Positions 12,243 through 24,240 are shown, counted from the stretch's first letter. The stretch: 64,000 nucleotides of DNA from Echinometra lucunter (GCA_029962745.1 CM057157.1:20778410-20842409); one strand, 5' to 3'. Notes: generated by a model from the letters alone, not told the origin. Translations and numbers: made by a program.

Positions 12243-12250
12243 CTTATATA
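12243..12250 (-). promoter_or_regulatory. TATA-like box upstream of the GPCR
   Basis: TATATAAG on the minus strand about 190 bases upstream of the GPCR start codon. Position and sequence suit a TATA box, but the region is AT-rich, so chance is possible. Confidence 0.25.
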
Positions 12251-13553
12251 ATAAGCGAGGATTAGTCCTCTTCGCATCGGTATCATTAAAATGAATAAAT
12301 CCAAGGTAATTGGTAATTTTTATGCTCCAATCGCTACCAAGAATTTATGCTGTAACAACAAATTACATAAATTATTTATGATGGAAGTTTACATTCATGG
12401 TTCAGGTATTCATTAATTTATTAGTAGCTTCACTCATCAGTTGATTCACATTACTTGTTCCTATATGTTGTATCCCTTCGCGTTCTTGTCTGCATTTTGT
12501 TTCAAATCGTGATATCTTTTATTCCACAGTCATGTATTATGTTTTACAATATTAATGAGTGTTCTTTATGTCGGGTCCTAAAGGATAACAGTATTTTAAT
12601 CACTGACTAGGTTACACTGGATACATAAGACAAACATTTAAATAAAGTAAAATAAAAAGCATAACAGAGTTATCACTTTACTTCATATTTGTTAAAGATC
12701 CTATATGTGTATATAGTAGGGCTTTTTATCAGCTTCATGAAATCATCAGAAATACCAGTCACCATAAATGTGTTCGGTGACGTTTGGGGCAATATAAACA
12801 CAACAAAAAAGTAACTCCCCCCCCCCCCCCCCTAATTAAAAAAAGCATAACTTTTTAACGAAAAAGTTTTGAGCAAAATAATTTGGCAGGAGTGTTTTAA
12901 TAATAAACACCTCCCTGATTGTCTTTCTATGATGGTTATACCAACTTAGAAGTTCAAACACCAAACAGTTCTTTAGATATTGCGTTAACGAAAAGGTAGG
13001 ACGGACATACGGACGGGCGGACGGACACCAGAAAACATCTTAAATGCTTTCGGTGGGCGAAGGCATAAAAACCAAACTAAAGACAACATAATATCGAAAC
13101 AATACTATTTTCCTCTTTTACCCATCTCTATAAAGATACAATTTTTTCATGGAAAGGATAGTAAATCTTTGATATCCCTGACGTCACAGAGTAATCCAAT
13201 TACTTAAGTGTTCATTGCTAAACATTCTTCTTTCTGACGCCACATTTGTGATGAGCTACATCTATAATAATATTAATACCGATGCAAGAGCAATTAAAAG
13301 ATAACTAGAATAGAGTTTGAATTAATCTTTTATTTACAATTCATTATTATTATTTTCGTTAGTCTCGTTGTTCGAATGCAGCTAATATAATCATTTTTTT
13401 CTTAAACATAGTAATGTATAATATGCACATATCTATATCATCTATCTCTCTCTCCCTTTTCTGAAATCTAGCTTAGTTCTTAAAATCATGAGAACAGTAA
13501 CCTATTATCCTATGCCTGAAAAGGAATGTTAAATATTGTATTTGTACAGTACC

Positions 13554-13555
<2 letters not shown>

Positions 13556-13592
<37 letters not shown>
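13556..13592. repeat. (TA)n microsatellite
   Basis: About 36 bases of uninterrupted TA. Confidence 0.95.
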
Positions 13593-13595
<3 letters not shown>

Positions 13596-13712
13596 GTATA
13601 TACAGTATGTTTCTCAAAAAGGATACCCAACTTTCCAAAGCAACAGCTCATCGAATAATACCCCTATACAGAAGCAATTCACTTTAATTTAATTACAATT
13701 TGTATTGATATT

Positions 13713-14930
13713 TTTTCCCTTTTTTTTTGCCCCATGGGCAATTTTATTTACAATAAATGAAAAAGTTGCACGTTTACAGAAGTCAAATCACATACATTAT
13801 TCAAACAAATGTTTCAACATACTCCATTTCAAAGTAAAATCTTTTCTTTTCCCATTCATATCATAAATGTAACATTCATCAAAATAGTAAGTTTGTATTA
13901 CTTTTTGTATTTTCGTAAAATCAGACACAGTCTTGTTCAGCCTCGAGAAGAATAATTGTTGTTTTACTTAAATAATAATACAATTCAAAGCATCATTTCG
14001 CTTTTCTTTGTGACCAAAAATATATTCTGTGGAGTTAACTTAAGAGTAAACATAGGAGATGATATCCACGTTTCTACTTTACTCCAAATATTTCTGCTAA
14101 ATATACGGAAATAAAAGAATTGTTCAACTGTTTCCTTGTCAGTATTACAAAATGTACAGAACTCAATACTGGTGACAATTGATTTAAATAGAATGTCATT
14201 TAAAAACACAATTCGATTACCCTTATCTTGCCACTGTTTGAAATAAACAGACTTTCCATCTATTTGTATTTTACTATTTTTCCATAAAGGTTGCGCTAAC
14301 CAATATTTTCAGATTTTTGAAATATTAGAAACAGCATGGAAAAGATTTCCTTCCAAAACGGATTTCTCATTTTTTTCTGATAAGTTATAAAAAATAATCG
14401 TCTCCATAAAATAGATAGAAAGGCTATCCTAAAAAAGATCCCGATAATTTTTCTACGTCATCACATTTTCTTAAATCTTCTCAACCACGTCAATTTTAAT
14501 GCTTTGTTAAAAACATTCTATATCTATCATTTTCAATCCCCTTTCTTTGTATGAACCAAGTATTTGTTCCCTTCTAACTTTGTCTGGTTTTCCATTCCAT
14601 ATGAATTGAAGAAACTTAATTTTGATATATTTCATTAGTTGAGCGGATGGACTAGGGATTGATAGAAAAAGATGATTAAATTGTGGCAATAACAGCTACT
14701 GTAATTTTACCCAAAGGTGTAATATTTCTCTTCGACCATATCATCTGTCTTTTCAATTTATCAAAAATCTTGTCATAATTGAAATCTGGGATCTTATCAA
14801 TATTTACATGAAAATCTGTACCAAGATAGCGAAGATAAGTATCCTTTATCAAATTTACTTCTACTTCAATGTCTAAAATTGTCTTTTTCAGGTTACCCCC
14901 AAAAAGTAAGCATTGCTATGTAAGACATCC
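13713..14930 (-). mobile_element. L1-like LINE relic, 3' part
   Basis: Minus-strand pieces in L1-like order: GNLKKTILDIEVEVNLIKDT, LRYLGTDFHVNIDKIPDFNY, KLKRQMIWSKRNITPLGKI (about 14905-14700), then IPSPSAQLMKYIKIKFLQFI with WNGKPDKVRREQ (about 14660-14560), and a Cys-containing tail CTFCNTDKETVEQFFYF (about 14150). A poly-T run at 13713-13729 on the plus strand is its poly(A) tail. The RT core with the catalytic DD is missing. Confidence 0.75.
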
Positions 14931-14992
14931 ATCCATCTCTGAAAAGATGGCCCCACTCCAAAAAACGAAAGAACCTTTTATATACACCTAAA

Positions 14993-16799
14993 CAGAGAAA
15001 TCTTACCTGATTTCATTATTTACTAAATAAATTAATGTATCTACCTATTATGCTAGTTCGCCCGAACTACGCATGCCATTCGATAAACTTTTTCAAAGTC
15101 ACATTCCGCGCACGCCCCACCCAAGCCCCACCCTGTGGCCCCACCCCAGAAACGCAGTGCACCTTCCCAAGTCACATGCGTGCACGCACGCAAGCCGTCT
15201 TCCTCTTGAGCGAGCTTGCCAAAGACAAAACTTGGACATGTTGTGTGGCAAGGAGAGGGAAAGGAGGGAGAGACATAGGTAGATACATTAATTTATTTAG
15301 TAAATAATGAAATCAGGTAAGATTTCTCTGATTTACAGCAATAAATCAATGTACCTATCTATTATGCTAGACAAGCACGGATAAAATCCGGGGTGGCATG
15401 TCCAAAGGGAAGGGGAGAAATTACTGGGGATTTGCAGCAGAAGCTGCGGCTTTCAAAGACGACGTAGCGAATCGAATTTCACCAGCAGGGATGTCCCTGA
15501 GATAGAAAAAGGTGAAGGAATTTGGAGACCGCCAGAATGCGGCTCTCAAAATGTCCTCAAGAGCAACACCGTAAAAAATCGCCCAGGACGTACTGATACT
15601 CCTTGTGTCATGGGCCTTGGGCTTGGCGTCAGAGAGTAGGGCCTCAGGGCCTGCGGCCCGAATAGCCTCGACTATCGACTCTTTTGAGGCGGGAGAAAAG
15701 GGTTCGCGCGTACAGGGCACCAAACTTTGTCCTCCTTGACCGAGGAAAAGTCAGACAGGGGGCTAAGGAAGACCTCGGTAGAGCCAGAAGAAGCAGTCTG
15801 ATTCTTCGCTACAAAGGAAGCCTTGGGGATAAGACGAACGCCACGGTTCTCCCATCTGATATGCCCCGGAGAAGAGCAGAGAGCGTGGAGAGAACTCCGC
15901 CTCTGTCCTGACAGGCGGTCAAAATTAATGAAGAACCGTGGGACAATGATGGAGAATTCCCGACAGAGGCTGTGACACTAGGTCCGGCCTGATCGGGAGA
16001 GGAAAGGGATCCCAAGACAAAAAACCAATTGAATGCCCATTGAATTTCATTTTGGTGTTCAGTTGGTTTCAATTTGTACCGATGGTTCTTAATAGGTTTC
16101 AATTGGTCAACATTAGAATTCGGTTGACGTCCTATTTCTACCAGCCATGGCGTCAATCAGTCCCAATCGGTCCAATGGGATTGCAATGGGACAGTTGATT
16201 TCAATTAGTCCAATTTGGACCAACTGTCAAAAGCTCGTGCGAACACGAGAGAAGGAAAACACCCTAACGAGGAATGCACGAAGAATTTGTAAACACAAGG
16301 GATCCTACGTGAGAACAAGGAGGCTACTCCGCTGGGCTGCTGGGCTATGGATAACACGTACAACGTAGCTAAGCTATGTCTAAGGCAAACTCACGAAGGG
16401 GAAAAACGGCAAAAAGAAAGTAGCCTAAAATAATTGTTTACAAAATGTGACGGGAAGTTCCGACTCTAGAATGATAAAAAACAAACAAGGGAACGGAAAA
16501 TTTGTGGCAGGAAATACCAAAATGCGCTAAAAAAAATAGCAAGTTAAAGCAATTTTAGATGAGTGACTGATCTGACAGTCTATCTCTTGCCCCCATGGAA
16601 TACCAATTGGCAAATGGGAGTACATGGAAAGTGAAACAATGAGTCCCCATTAACCCATTGAAAAAGAGGAAGACATGGAAGGTGCGTTACTGGGGTGGGG
16701 CGTGCGCGGAATGTGACTTTGAAAAAGTTTATCGGATGGCATGCGTAGTTCGGGCGAACTAGCATAATAGGTAGATACATTGATATATTGCTGTAAATT
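14993..16799. mobile_element. DIRS-like remnant with interleaved inverted repeats
   Basis: Three inverted pairs interleave: P1 14993-15046 with 15277-15330 (54 bases, apparently exact), P2 15047-15121 with 16692-16766, and P3 15331-15363 with 16766-16799. Between them is a tyrosine-recombinase relic on the minus strand. Inverted termini plus an internal complementary copy plus a YR gene is the DIRS layout; no RT or methyltransferase remains. It sits inside the L1-like LINE. Confidence 0.55.
15421..15870 (-). pseudogene. Tyrosine recombinase fragment (DIRS/Ngaro-like), frameshifted
   Basis: The minus-strand upstream piece reads VRLIPKASFVAKN, then EVFLSPLSDFSS and DKVWCPVRA. After a frameshift and probable loss near 15710 it continues IVEAIRAAGPEALL and KPKAHDTRSISTSWAIFYG, then EDILRAAFWRSPNSFTFFYL. 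AHDTR matches the HxxR box, and the Tyr of TFFYLRD is the likely nucleophile. Family knowledge: these enzymes integrate circular retroelement DNA. Inactive here. Confidence 0.7.
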
Positions 16800-17027
16800 A
16801 GATCCTTGTCATTTGATTGGTTGTTTGATATTGATCATTTATCCCATTTTACTATTACGTCATCATTCATGCAATTTTGGCCCCATTTACCGTGCAATTT
16901 TAGATCCATGCGATTTGCTCCATTTGCACGCACGCCGGGAGCCCGGCACACTACGTACGTAAAACGCTTGCCTTTGCAGTGTGCATGCGATTAAGCATGT
17001 CATGTTTTTGTCGGTGTCATTATAAAA
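16800..17027. other. Spacer between DIRS-like remnant and foldback
   Basis: Unique-looking sequence with a GC-rich centre (CACGCCGGGAGCCCGGCACA). No feature supported. Confidence 0.3.
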
Positions 17028-17208
17028 CAAATAAAGAATGGGTTTTTTCCATTCGTGCAATGGACAGAATATTTAATTCGGTGAAAGATGAAATCATTGA
17101 TCCATTCAACGAGGCGTAGCCGAGTTGAATGGATCATTTCATCTTTCAACTCATGAAATATTCTGTCCATTGCACTCATAAACATTCATTATTTGTATAT
17201 TGAATAAA
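17028..17208. mobile_element. Long foldback hairpin element
   Basis: Arms pair from ACAAATAAAGAATG inward through GTGCAATGGACAGAATATTT and GAAAGATGAAATCATTGATC to a loop GAGGCGTAGCCGAG at about 17110. The inner 50 bases per arm are nearly perfect. It interrupts the L1-like RT frame just after motif A. Confidence 0.75.
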
Positions 17209-18350
17209 AACATGGGAAATACTATCAAACGCCTTTTCGAAATCTAATAGCATTTAAGTACATGACAAATTTTGTTTTCCGCTAAAGCAATGATATCATA
17301 TATTATTCTGATGTTTTCCCCAATAAAACGACCCGGTAAAAACCCCTTTTGATCTGTGTGAATGACTACTGGTAAAACTTTTCGCAACCTATTTGCAAGA
17401 CATGTATATAGATAAATTTTTGTATACAACATTAAGGAGAGATATCGGTCTCCAATTTTTAATGAAATGACGGGGCTTATTACCTCTAGGGATTAAAGTT
17501 ATAAGACCTAAGTTTTGTGAAAGAGATAACTCGCCAGTCAAATAAGCATACTTCACACTTCGCCAAAATAAATTCCTGTATCATTTAAAAATTCAGCTGT
17601 AAAGCCATCTTGACCGGGCGCTTTCCCAATTTTAATCTGTTTAACTGCATCAAGTATTTCCGAATAACTTATGTCCCCCTCTAAAACCTCACATTCTTGT
17701 GGTGTAAACCTGCTAACTTTATTCGAAGGAATCATCGCAAACAATCTTTCAGCCTCTAATATTGGTTTAGATATGCACAAAGCTGTAAAATAAAGAAATA
17801 CTTCTCGCAAAATATCTTCCTGTTGATCAATTAAACAGTTGTTTTTATCAATTAATCTTACAATTGTCTTTTCTACTGATCTCTGTTTTTCTAAATTCAA
17901 AAAGTATTTTGAAGGCTTTTCTCCAAATTGCATTTCTTGTATTCTATTAAACTTAATCGAATTTTGCTGCTCATTTTTAATGATGTTTTCTAATTGTTCT
18001 TTCGGAATACGTATTCTTTCGATAGTTGAGGTTCTTTCCTCCGAAGTCATATTGGTTTCTAATGTAAAAATTTCTTTCTCAATCTTACTTTTTTCTTCCT
18101 TATTCTCTCTTTTTCTTTTCAACGAGTATAAAAATAGTCACATTTCTCAACCCCATGAGAAGAGTATAAAAAAAAACAACTGTTCATTGATAGAAAACAA
18201 AATATCTTCCTTTCTCATCTCTTCATATTCTTTACCTTTAATACATTTGTATTGATAAACTTGATTGTAATCCAAACACGGAGGTTTATTCTCAGTTTGA
18301 ACATTACTTTTCCTCCATCAGTACTCATAAATTTTAATGTTCTTTCAGGA
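17190..18350 (-). mobile_element. L1-like LINE relic, 5' part of the RT
   Basis: Minus-strand open frame with EKPSKYFLNLEKQRSVEKTI, then AVKQIKIGKAPGQDGFTAEF (the GKAPGxDGF signature before RT motif 1), LANRLRKVLPVVIHTDQKGF with GRFIGENIR, and after a frameshift LDFEKAFDSISH (motif A with its Asp). It stops at the foldback insertion near 17200. With the 3' part above it makes one L1/Tx1-like element from which the middle is lost. Confidence 0.78.
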
Positions 18351-18601
18351 ACTTGTGTTCAGTTATTATGGGCGTTCCCAACACAAGCTTTGCTTTCCGG
18401 GTTTTCGCCTGCTACTTTTCTGATTTACTTACCGTATATCGTACTCTATACTTTACTTACTTTACTTTAATCCCACGATGATAATAGGACACTGCCTGTT
18501 CATCGATCATAGCGGTCTCAAAAGATTATACATTTCCTCGGCTTATGCATGTATATCGCATTGTAAAAAATTATCATTTTATTCGTTTTTCACATTGTAC
18601 A
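18351..18601. other. Intergenic, nothing recognised
   Basis: Short spacer between the LINE 5' remnant and the next MITE. Confidence 0.35.
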
Positions 18602-18758
18602 GGGCCCCATTTCATAAAAAGTTGTTATGATAGCAACTCGTGCTGGAATGGCAACTTTCATTACAAAAGCCAATCAGGAAGCAGAGTTCTCACTGTTGCC
18701 ATGGTAGTTACCATCCCAGTAGGAGTTGCTATCATAGCAACTTTATGAAACAGGGCCC
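18602..18758. mobile_element. GGGCCC-ended MITE
   Basis: 157 bases with inverted ends GGGCCCCATTTCATAAAAAG and, complementary, CTTTATGAAACAGGGCCC, plus inner inverted TTATGATAGCAACTC/GAGTTGCTATCATAG. Non-coding. Length and ends resemble the MITE at 50187-50345. Confidence 0.8.
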
Positions 18759-19041
18759 ATGAGAAGGAAATAAATGTTAACTTCAGTTCACTGTTCTCAT
18801 AATAAAAATACACGATCATTGAACATAATACATAGCATCTCGTATAACTATATTCAGTTTCGATATTGCGTTAGCGAAAAGGCGAAAAGAGGGAGGAAAA
18901 GGGGAGGGACATTATTGGCCAAAAAAAAAAGAATACTAAAATCACGAACTAACAAAACTAGCAACGAGTTGCTAGATCCCAGTGGTGTGCTATAACCCTT
19001 GAAAACATGGTAAAAGAGTGCCATGCTACAATTGCCATCAA
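18759..19041. other. Intergenic spacer
   Basis: AT-rich with one purine-rich patch (about 18878-18930). No gene seen. The piece GATATTGCGTTAGCGAAAAG at 18860 recurs with one change at 12979, so it is a repeat fragment. Confidence 0.35.
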
Positions 19042-19178
19042 GGGAGGGTTTCACGAAGAATCTTATCGGTGATTTTCACTGACTAACTTGCTCTCAGCCA
19101 ATCAGATGCGAGGATTTTCAGTAGCTTATAACATTTGTCAGTGAAATCACTGACAAAACTCTTCACGAAATGCTCCCC
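19042..19178. mobile_element. Small TIR element (CACGAAG ends)
   Basis: GGGAGGGTTTCACGAAG at the left is inverted as CTTCACGAAATGCTCCCC at the right, with inner inverted GATTTTCACTGAC/GTCAGTGAAATCAC. Non-coding. Confidence 0.65.
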
Positions 19179-19523
19179 AGATCACCGTGGTATAAATACC
19201 GTCAACTTACCGTGGTTGTACAGTATGCATGGATCATTTTTTTTTTCTTACACAGAATGCATGAGAGAATTATAGACTGGATTTCTCATAATACTTTTTA
19301 CAACACGTATATTTAAAAACTGTTATGATTTTGTAATGCATGAGTGAATATACCAGATATTACCGAAGGCGAAGCAATGTCAAAAGTACTTTGCGTAAAG
19401 ATAATGTTATCACATTTTATTACAATGAATAAAGACAAAGACAAACTACATAAGAGAGGAAATTACTCTGTTTTTAATTGCTCTGGAAAGCTTGGTTTCC
19501 TTTTTAAACGAATATATTTGTTT

Positions 19524-20158
19524 ATTTCTGCCAAGTCAAATTTGACTCGGATTGGAGTCAGCTGGGAGTCAGCTCTATTCGGAGTTAAAGTGACTGATAC
19601 TGCTTTCACACCAAGGTACGGTCGCTGCGACCGATGAAATCATAATGTGAAAGCATTTCATCGGTCGCTGCGACCGATCGTTTTGGTCAAAAACGATCGG
19701 TCGCTGAGTACGGTCGCTGAGGTACTTCAGCGACCGATCGCGCCCGATGCAAGCTAGATGTGAAAGCACATCGTACTCAGCGACCGATCGAAATGCAATG
19801 ACCCCCATACATGCCTACGCACTATCTCTACTTCCGCTTCCGACTAGGTCAGCTATACAGCGATCGATCGCTCTGGGCCTGACCAAATTTTGACGGAGGT
19901 GTGAAAGCACGTCCGATCGGTCGCTGGGTACGGTCGCAGCGACCGGTCGCAGCGACCGTACCTTGATGTGAAAGCAGTATCAGATTTCCGAATTAATTTG
20001 ACTCGGAATGGAGTTACTTTGACCCGAATTTAGTCGATTCTTAGTTGACGCCACACCATTCCGAGTCAAATCAATTCGGAAATCGAGATTCCTTTTAACT
20101 CGGAAAAGAGTTGGCTCCCAGCTGACGCCATCCGAGTCCAATTTGACTCCGCAGAAAT
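19524..20158. mobile_element. Outer TIR element hosting a nested MITE
   Basis: Ends ATTTCTGCCAAGTCAAATTT and the complement of AATTTGACTCCGCAGAAAT; the inverted arms extend about 60 bases (GTCAGCTGGGAGTCAGCTCT against its complement). The centre is split by the inner element at 19600-19977. Non-coding apart from chance open frames. Confidence 0.75.
19600..19977. mobile_element. Nested MITE rich in CGACCGATCG
   Basis: Inverted ends CTGCTTTCACACCAAGGTAC and GTACCTTGATGTGAAAGCAG with a probable TA duplication. Inside are many copies of CGACCGATCG, CGATCGGTCG and GGTCGCTG in both orientations, so most of the element can self-pair. It lies inside the element at 19524-20158 and is therefore younger. 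Confidence 0.8.
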
Positions 20159-20859
20159 TATACACAACCGGCTATGACCACAAATGGATCAAGGCTCGTG
20201 GGGACAAACTCCCGACGACCTGCCCGAGCCCCTGATCATGAAAAATATAACGTTCACAAAGTACGATTGAGATATAGGCCCTACCGGTTTTACGCTGACA
20301 AAAATCAGTCTCGACCTGCAAAGGATTGACACATCGACATAGTAATTATGTAAACATTATAGTTACCAGATATAGGAATCAGAGAGGAATCCACAGGATG
20401 CCCAATTCTAGTCCATACCAAAGGTACGTCGTAGCAGAAATTACAGCAGAACTTAAAAATAGCCTGGTAAGTTCCTGCTAATTATGTCCGGTTTCCAACG
20501 GGACGGTCATAGTACGTTCAGAGTTCTGTTGAATTTGTATATACTGTTCCATCAATCATACAGACTTATCAAATTTTCTTCTGATGTATATATGCCCAAA
20601 GGTCTTGTGGCCTAGATAGACATGTAAGATCTAAACAGCTTCTTTTATTGTGCATTATGATACATAACATACTTTGTGCAGAGGCGGGGGGGGGGGGGGG
20701 GGTAACCAGGAGTTTGCACAAATATTAATGCCAGCTTCTTTTAAACTGTACGTACATAATTACACCACAATGGCGGACCTAGACTTTTACCAGAAAGGGG
20801 TGAGATATCAGATATTTTTCTGAGTGAGAAAGTCTCAGAGGGTGCAGAAAATTTAAAAA
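20159..20859. other. Intergenic spacer
   Basis: No coding exon. It holds a 17-base G run (20686-20702) and short repeat-like pieces (ATGGCGGACCTAGACTTTTA at about 20771). Confidence 0.35.
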
Positions 20860-20987
20860 TAGTAGAGGGTGAGGGGTACACAAAATACTTGTACGGAGAT
20901 GTTCAGTATGCTTGCTTGTATACACACACAAGCAAGCATACTGAACATCTCCGTACAAGTATTTTGTGTACCCCTCACCCTCTACTA
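20860..20987. repeat. Perfect 60-bp hairpin
   Basis: Arms 20860-20919 and 20928-20987 are exact reverse complements by eye over all 60 bases, with an 8-base loop ATACACAC. The outer ends are TAGTAGAGGGTG and CACCCTCTACTA. The absence of any mismatch suggests a recent origin, gene conversion or selection. Confidence 0.92.
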
Positions 20988-21004
20988 ATCCGATGAGCTC
21001 GGTC

Positions 21005-21060
21005 TAATTTCAACCCGAGACCTGATGAAGGCCATGTTGGCCGAAAGCTTGCCATAATAA
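21005..21060 (+). ncRNA. Hammerhead-ribozyme-like core (Penelope-type repeat?)
   Basis: The CTGATGA core at 21022-21028 and GAAA at 21043-21046 are separated by a self-pairing GGCC-ATGTT-GGCC stem II with one extra A. The upstream CTCGG and CCGAG can pair as stem I. Such cores followed by an AATAAAAA-rich tail (21056 onward) are known from Penelope-like element termini. I could not place a canonical NUH cleavage site with full stems I and III, so self-cleavage is unproven. Confidence 0.4.
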
Positions 21061-21107
21061 AAAGGACATGATCGAGAGCTACGTCAGCTTCATTTCATTT
21101 ATTTTCT

Positions 21108-21765
<658 letters not shown>

Positions 21766-23240
21766 TTTTTTTTTTTTTTTTTTAAATTTAGAGATGGACT
21801 ATTTTTTATTCATCACTTTAAAAATTCCAAAATCTAGGGCCATCGTACATAAATGTTTTCTTCGCTAATAGAGTTCTAAAGAGTGGTAGGTGAAATTCCT
21901 TAGACGAACTCGTTGGGCATGTTGGGTAGTCATGAAATGACCGATTTGGGGGGAACGTGGTATCAGATATATGTGGAAGGGTCTTTCTTCTGTAGTTAAA
22001 CATAAACCGTCCTAGGTGGAATAGATAAAGGTCATTTATTTTTAGTAATCTGCTCTCAACAAATAACGGGTATGTGTGTAAGAGAACAGGAGAATTGTAA
22101 ATAATACGGAGAGACTTCTTTTGTAATAAAAGTAGTCTGTCTAGTAGAGTTTGGTGGGTACTGCCCCAAGCAAGTATTCCATAATTCAGGTATGGTAAAA
22201 TTAAAGATGAATAAAGCATCAGTAGGGATGATGTTGGGAAATGAAATTTAAGTTTGTTTATTATACCAATATTCCGTGAAATAGTCGTACATGTATTATC
22301 TATATGATATTTCCACGAAAGTTTATTGTCAACAGTTATGCCTAGAAATTTAATGAATGAGACGGTTTCTAAAGGGGTATCGTCAAACATAACATTCATG
22401 GGCAGTGTGTCTATAGCATTACTAAATAACATATATTTTGTTAAGGAATAGTTTATTAGCTCTTATCCACTGTGTGACTTTTTCAAGTTCAGAATTTACC
22501 ACATTGACTAAATTATTTGGATTTTTATGGGAGTAAAAAATATTGGAATCGTCTGCAAAAAGTATAAAGGAAAGTACATCGGATGATTTGCAAAAGTCAT
22601 TTATATAAGTAATAAATAGTAAGGGACCCAACAAACTGCCCTAGGGGACTCCACAGTTTACGTTTTGCATATGAGATGTGTGTTCATTCAAAAATACGTA
22701 TTGTCGTCTATTGGATAAGTAGCTCCTGAACCACTCCAAGGCCTTCTCACTCACCCCGTAATGAGAAAGTTTTGATAATAAGATGTCATGATTGATGGTG
22801 TTGAAGGCCTCGGAGAAGTCCAGGAAGATACCAACCATATGAGAACATTTGTCTAAAGCATGTGCTACTTTGTCAACAAAATTTAATAAGGCATGTTCTG
22901 TATTATGTTTTTCTCTGAATCCAAACTGAAAGTTTGAAAAAAATATTGTGTGCTTTTAGAAACTTAACAGTTTTACTATCACTATAAACAACTTTTTCTA
23001 GAATTTTCGACAAGGAGGATAACAGGGAAATAGGTCGATAATTACTAACATTCAACTTATCACCTTTTTTGAACAGGGTATGACTTTTGCAATTTTTATG
23101 TTATCACGGACTTGCCCATTTAGTAGCGACAGGTTAATAACGTGTACTAAAGGAGTGGCAATTCAAGATATTACACCTTTTAAAATGAAATTGTTAATAT
23201 CATCTAGCCGGGACTCTTTTTGTTATTCAAACGAGATACA
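21766..23240 (-). mobile_element. CR1/Jockey-like LINE relic, 3' half of the RT
   Basis: Nearly continuous minus-strand frames: REKHNTEHALLNFVDKVAHA, GIFLDFSEAFNTINHDILLS (motif A), NCGVPQGSLLGPLLFITYIN, FILFADDSNIFYSHKNPNNL (catalytic FADD), VSFIKFLGITVDNKLSWKYH, then the C-terminal RT region to PRFWNF. A poly-T run (about 21766-21783, plus strand) is the 3' tail. A stop between 22434 and 22422, a stop after CGVP-type sequence near 22640 and a frameshift upstream mark it as inactive, but it is much better preserved than the LINE at 9.5 kb. 5'-truncated. Confidence 0.82.
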
Positions 23241-23256
23241 ATATCAATGATATCTT

Positions 23257-23290
<34 letters not shown>

Positions 23291-23554
23291 TATACACACA
23301 CACACACACACACACTTGGTGAATGCTATCCTTACATCTATATATACATCACCATAATAATTTTGTTTAAGTAATATACATACAAAAAATATATGAATGG
23401 ATCATCGTAAGCTCTATAAGAGCTTGATAAGGACCTCCCCCCCCCCCCCCCGCAAAAAAAACACCATTAATTCACAGCGAGATTTCACTAGCGAAAATTA
23501 GAATGACGAAAGAAATAGACTGAGAGAGAGAGGGGAAGAGAGAGAAAAAGTGAG

Positions 23555-23588
<34 letters not shown>

Positions 23589-24240
23589 GGAAAGAGAGAG
23601 AGAGAGAGAGAGAGGGAGGATGAAAAGTCAAAGAGAATCATGAAGAGGAGGAAGAGAGTAATCTACATCGTGAATAATAAGTGAAAATACGCATATTCAA
23701 ACATTCAAAATGAAAATGGAGTGAAATGACTTGTGACCTTGAAAACAAAGTTTATGCTCATAGCGTAATCCTGTTTTACCTTTCTTGAGAAGCCCAAGAT
23801 CATCAGCCCCCCCCCCCCCCCCCCCGGCTTCCGAGCTCCTTCAAAATATGCACCGTTTGCAAACTTTAAGTAAAAAAGAATAACTTGTCTATATACTACT
23901 TCCTACCTAATGTTGAATTTTTGGAATCTACATTATTTTACGTTACTTAAAACGTTTTCATTTTGTAATTGTGCACCACGGGGCCAGTGTTAAAAAATGA
24001 TACTCAATCCGTGTATCGAAGACAGGCCCACAGTACTTTTCACCTTTTAGGCATATACCACGGGTGTGGATTTGTATACGTGGTTGAGGGATGATTGATG
24101 CAGAATTTCCTCGGCGAGGGAACAAAGCGACCAAGCGGGGAAAGGTGTTGGGCTAAAACGTGAAGGATGGACTAAGCAAAGTCTACTTTGTCTACTACAA
24201 AGTCTAATCTACCGTCCCTTCATTAGTATTGATTACACAG
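23241..24240. repeat. Microsatellite-rich spacer
   Basis: Holds TA then CA repeats (23261-23312), C runs (23437-23451, 23807-23825) and a GA-rich tract (about 23520-23640). No coding exon. Confidence 0.6.

Larger units (their letters stand above)
12054..13712. other. Upstream region of the GPCR, partly repeat
   Basis: No exon seen. It holds a 16-base C run (12817-12832) and a repeat end at about 12960-13075 (ACGGACGGGCGGACGGACAC to GGTGGGCGAAGGCATAAAAA) whose reverse complement matches the start of the repeat at 61355. A TA run lies at 13556-13591. Confidence 0.45.

Noticed and set aside
16147..16368. 73-codon plus-strand open frame inside the DIRS-like block
   Set aside because: No homology seen; neighbouring DNA is full of CAATTGG-type repeated words.
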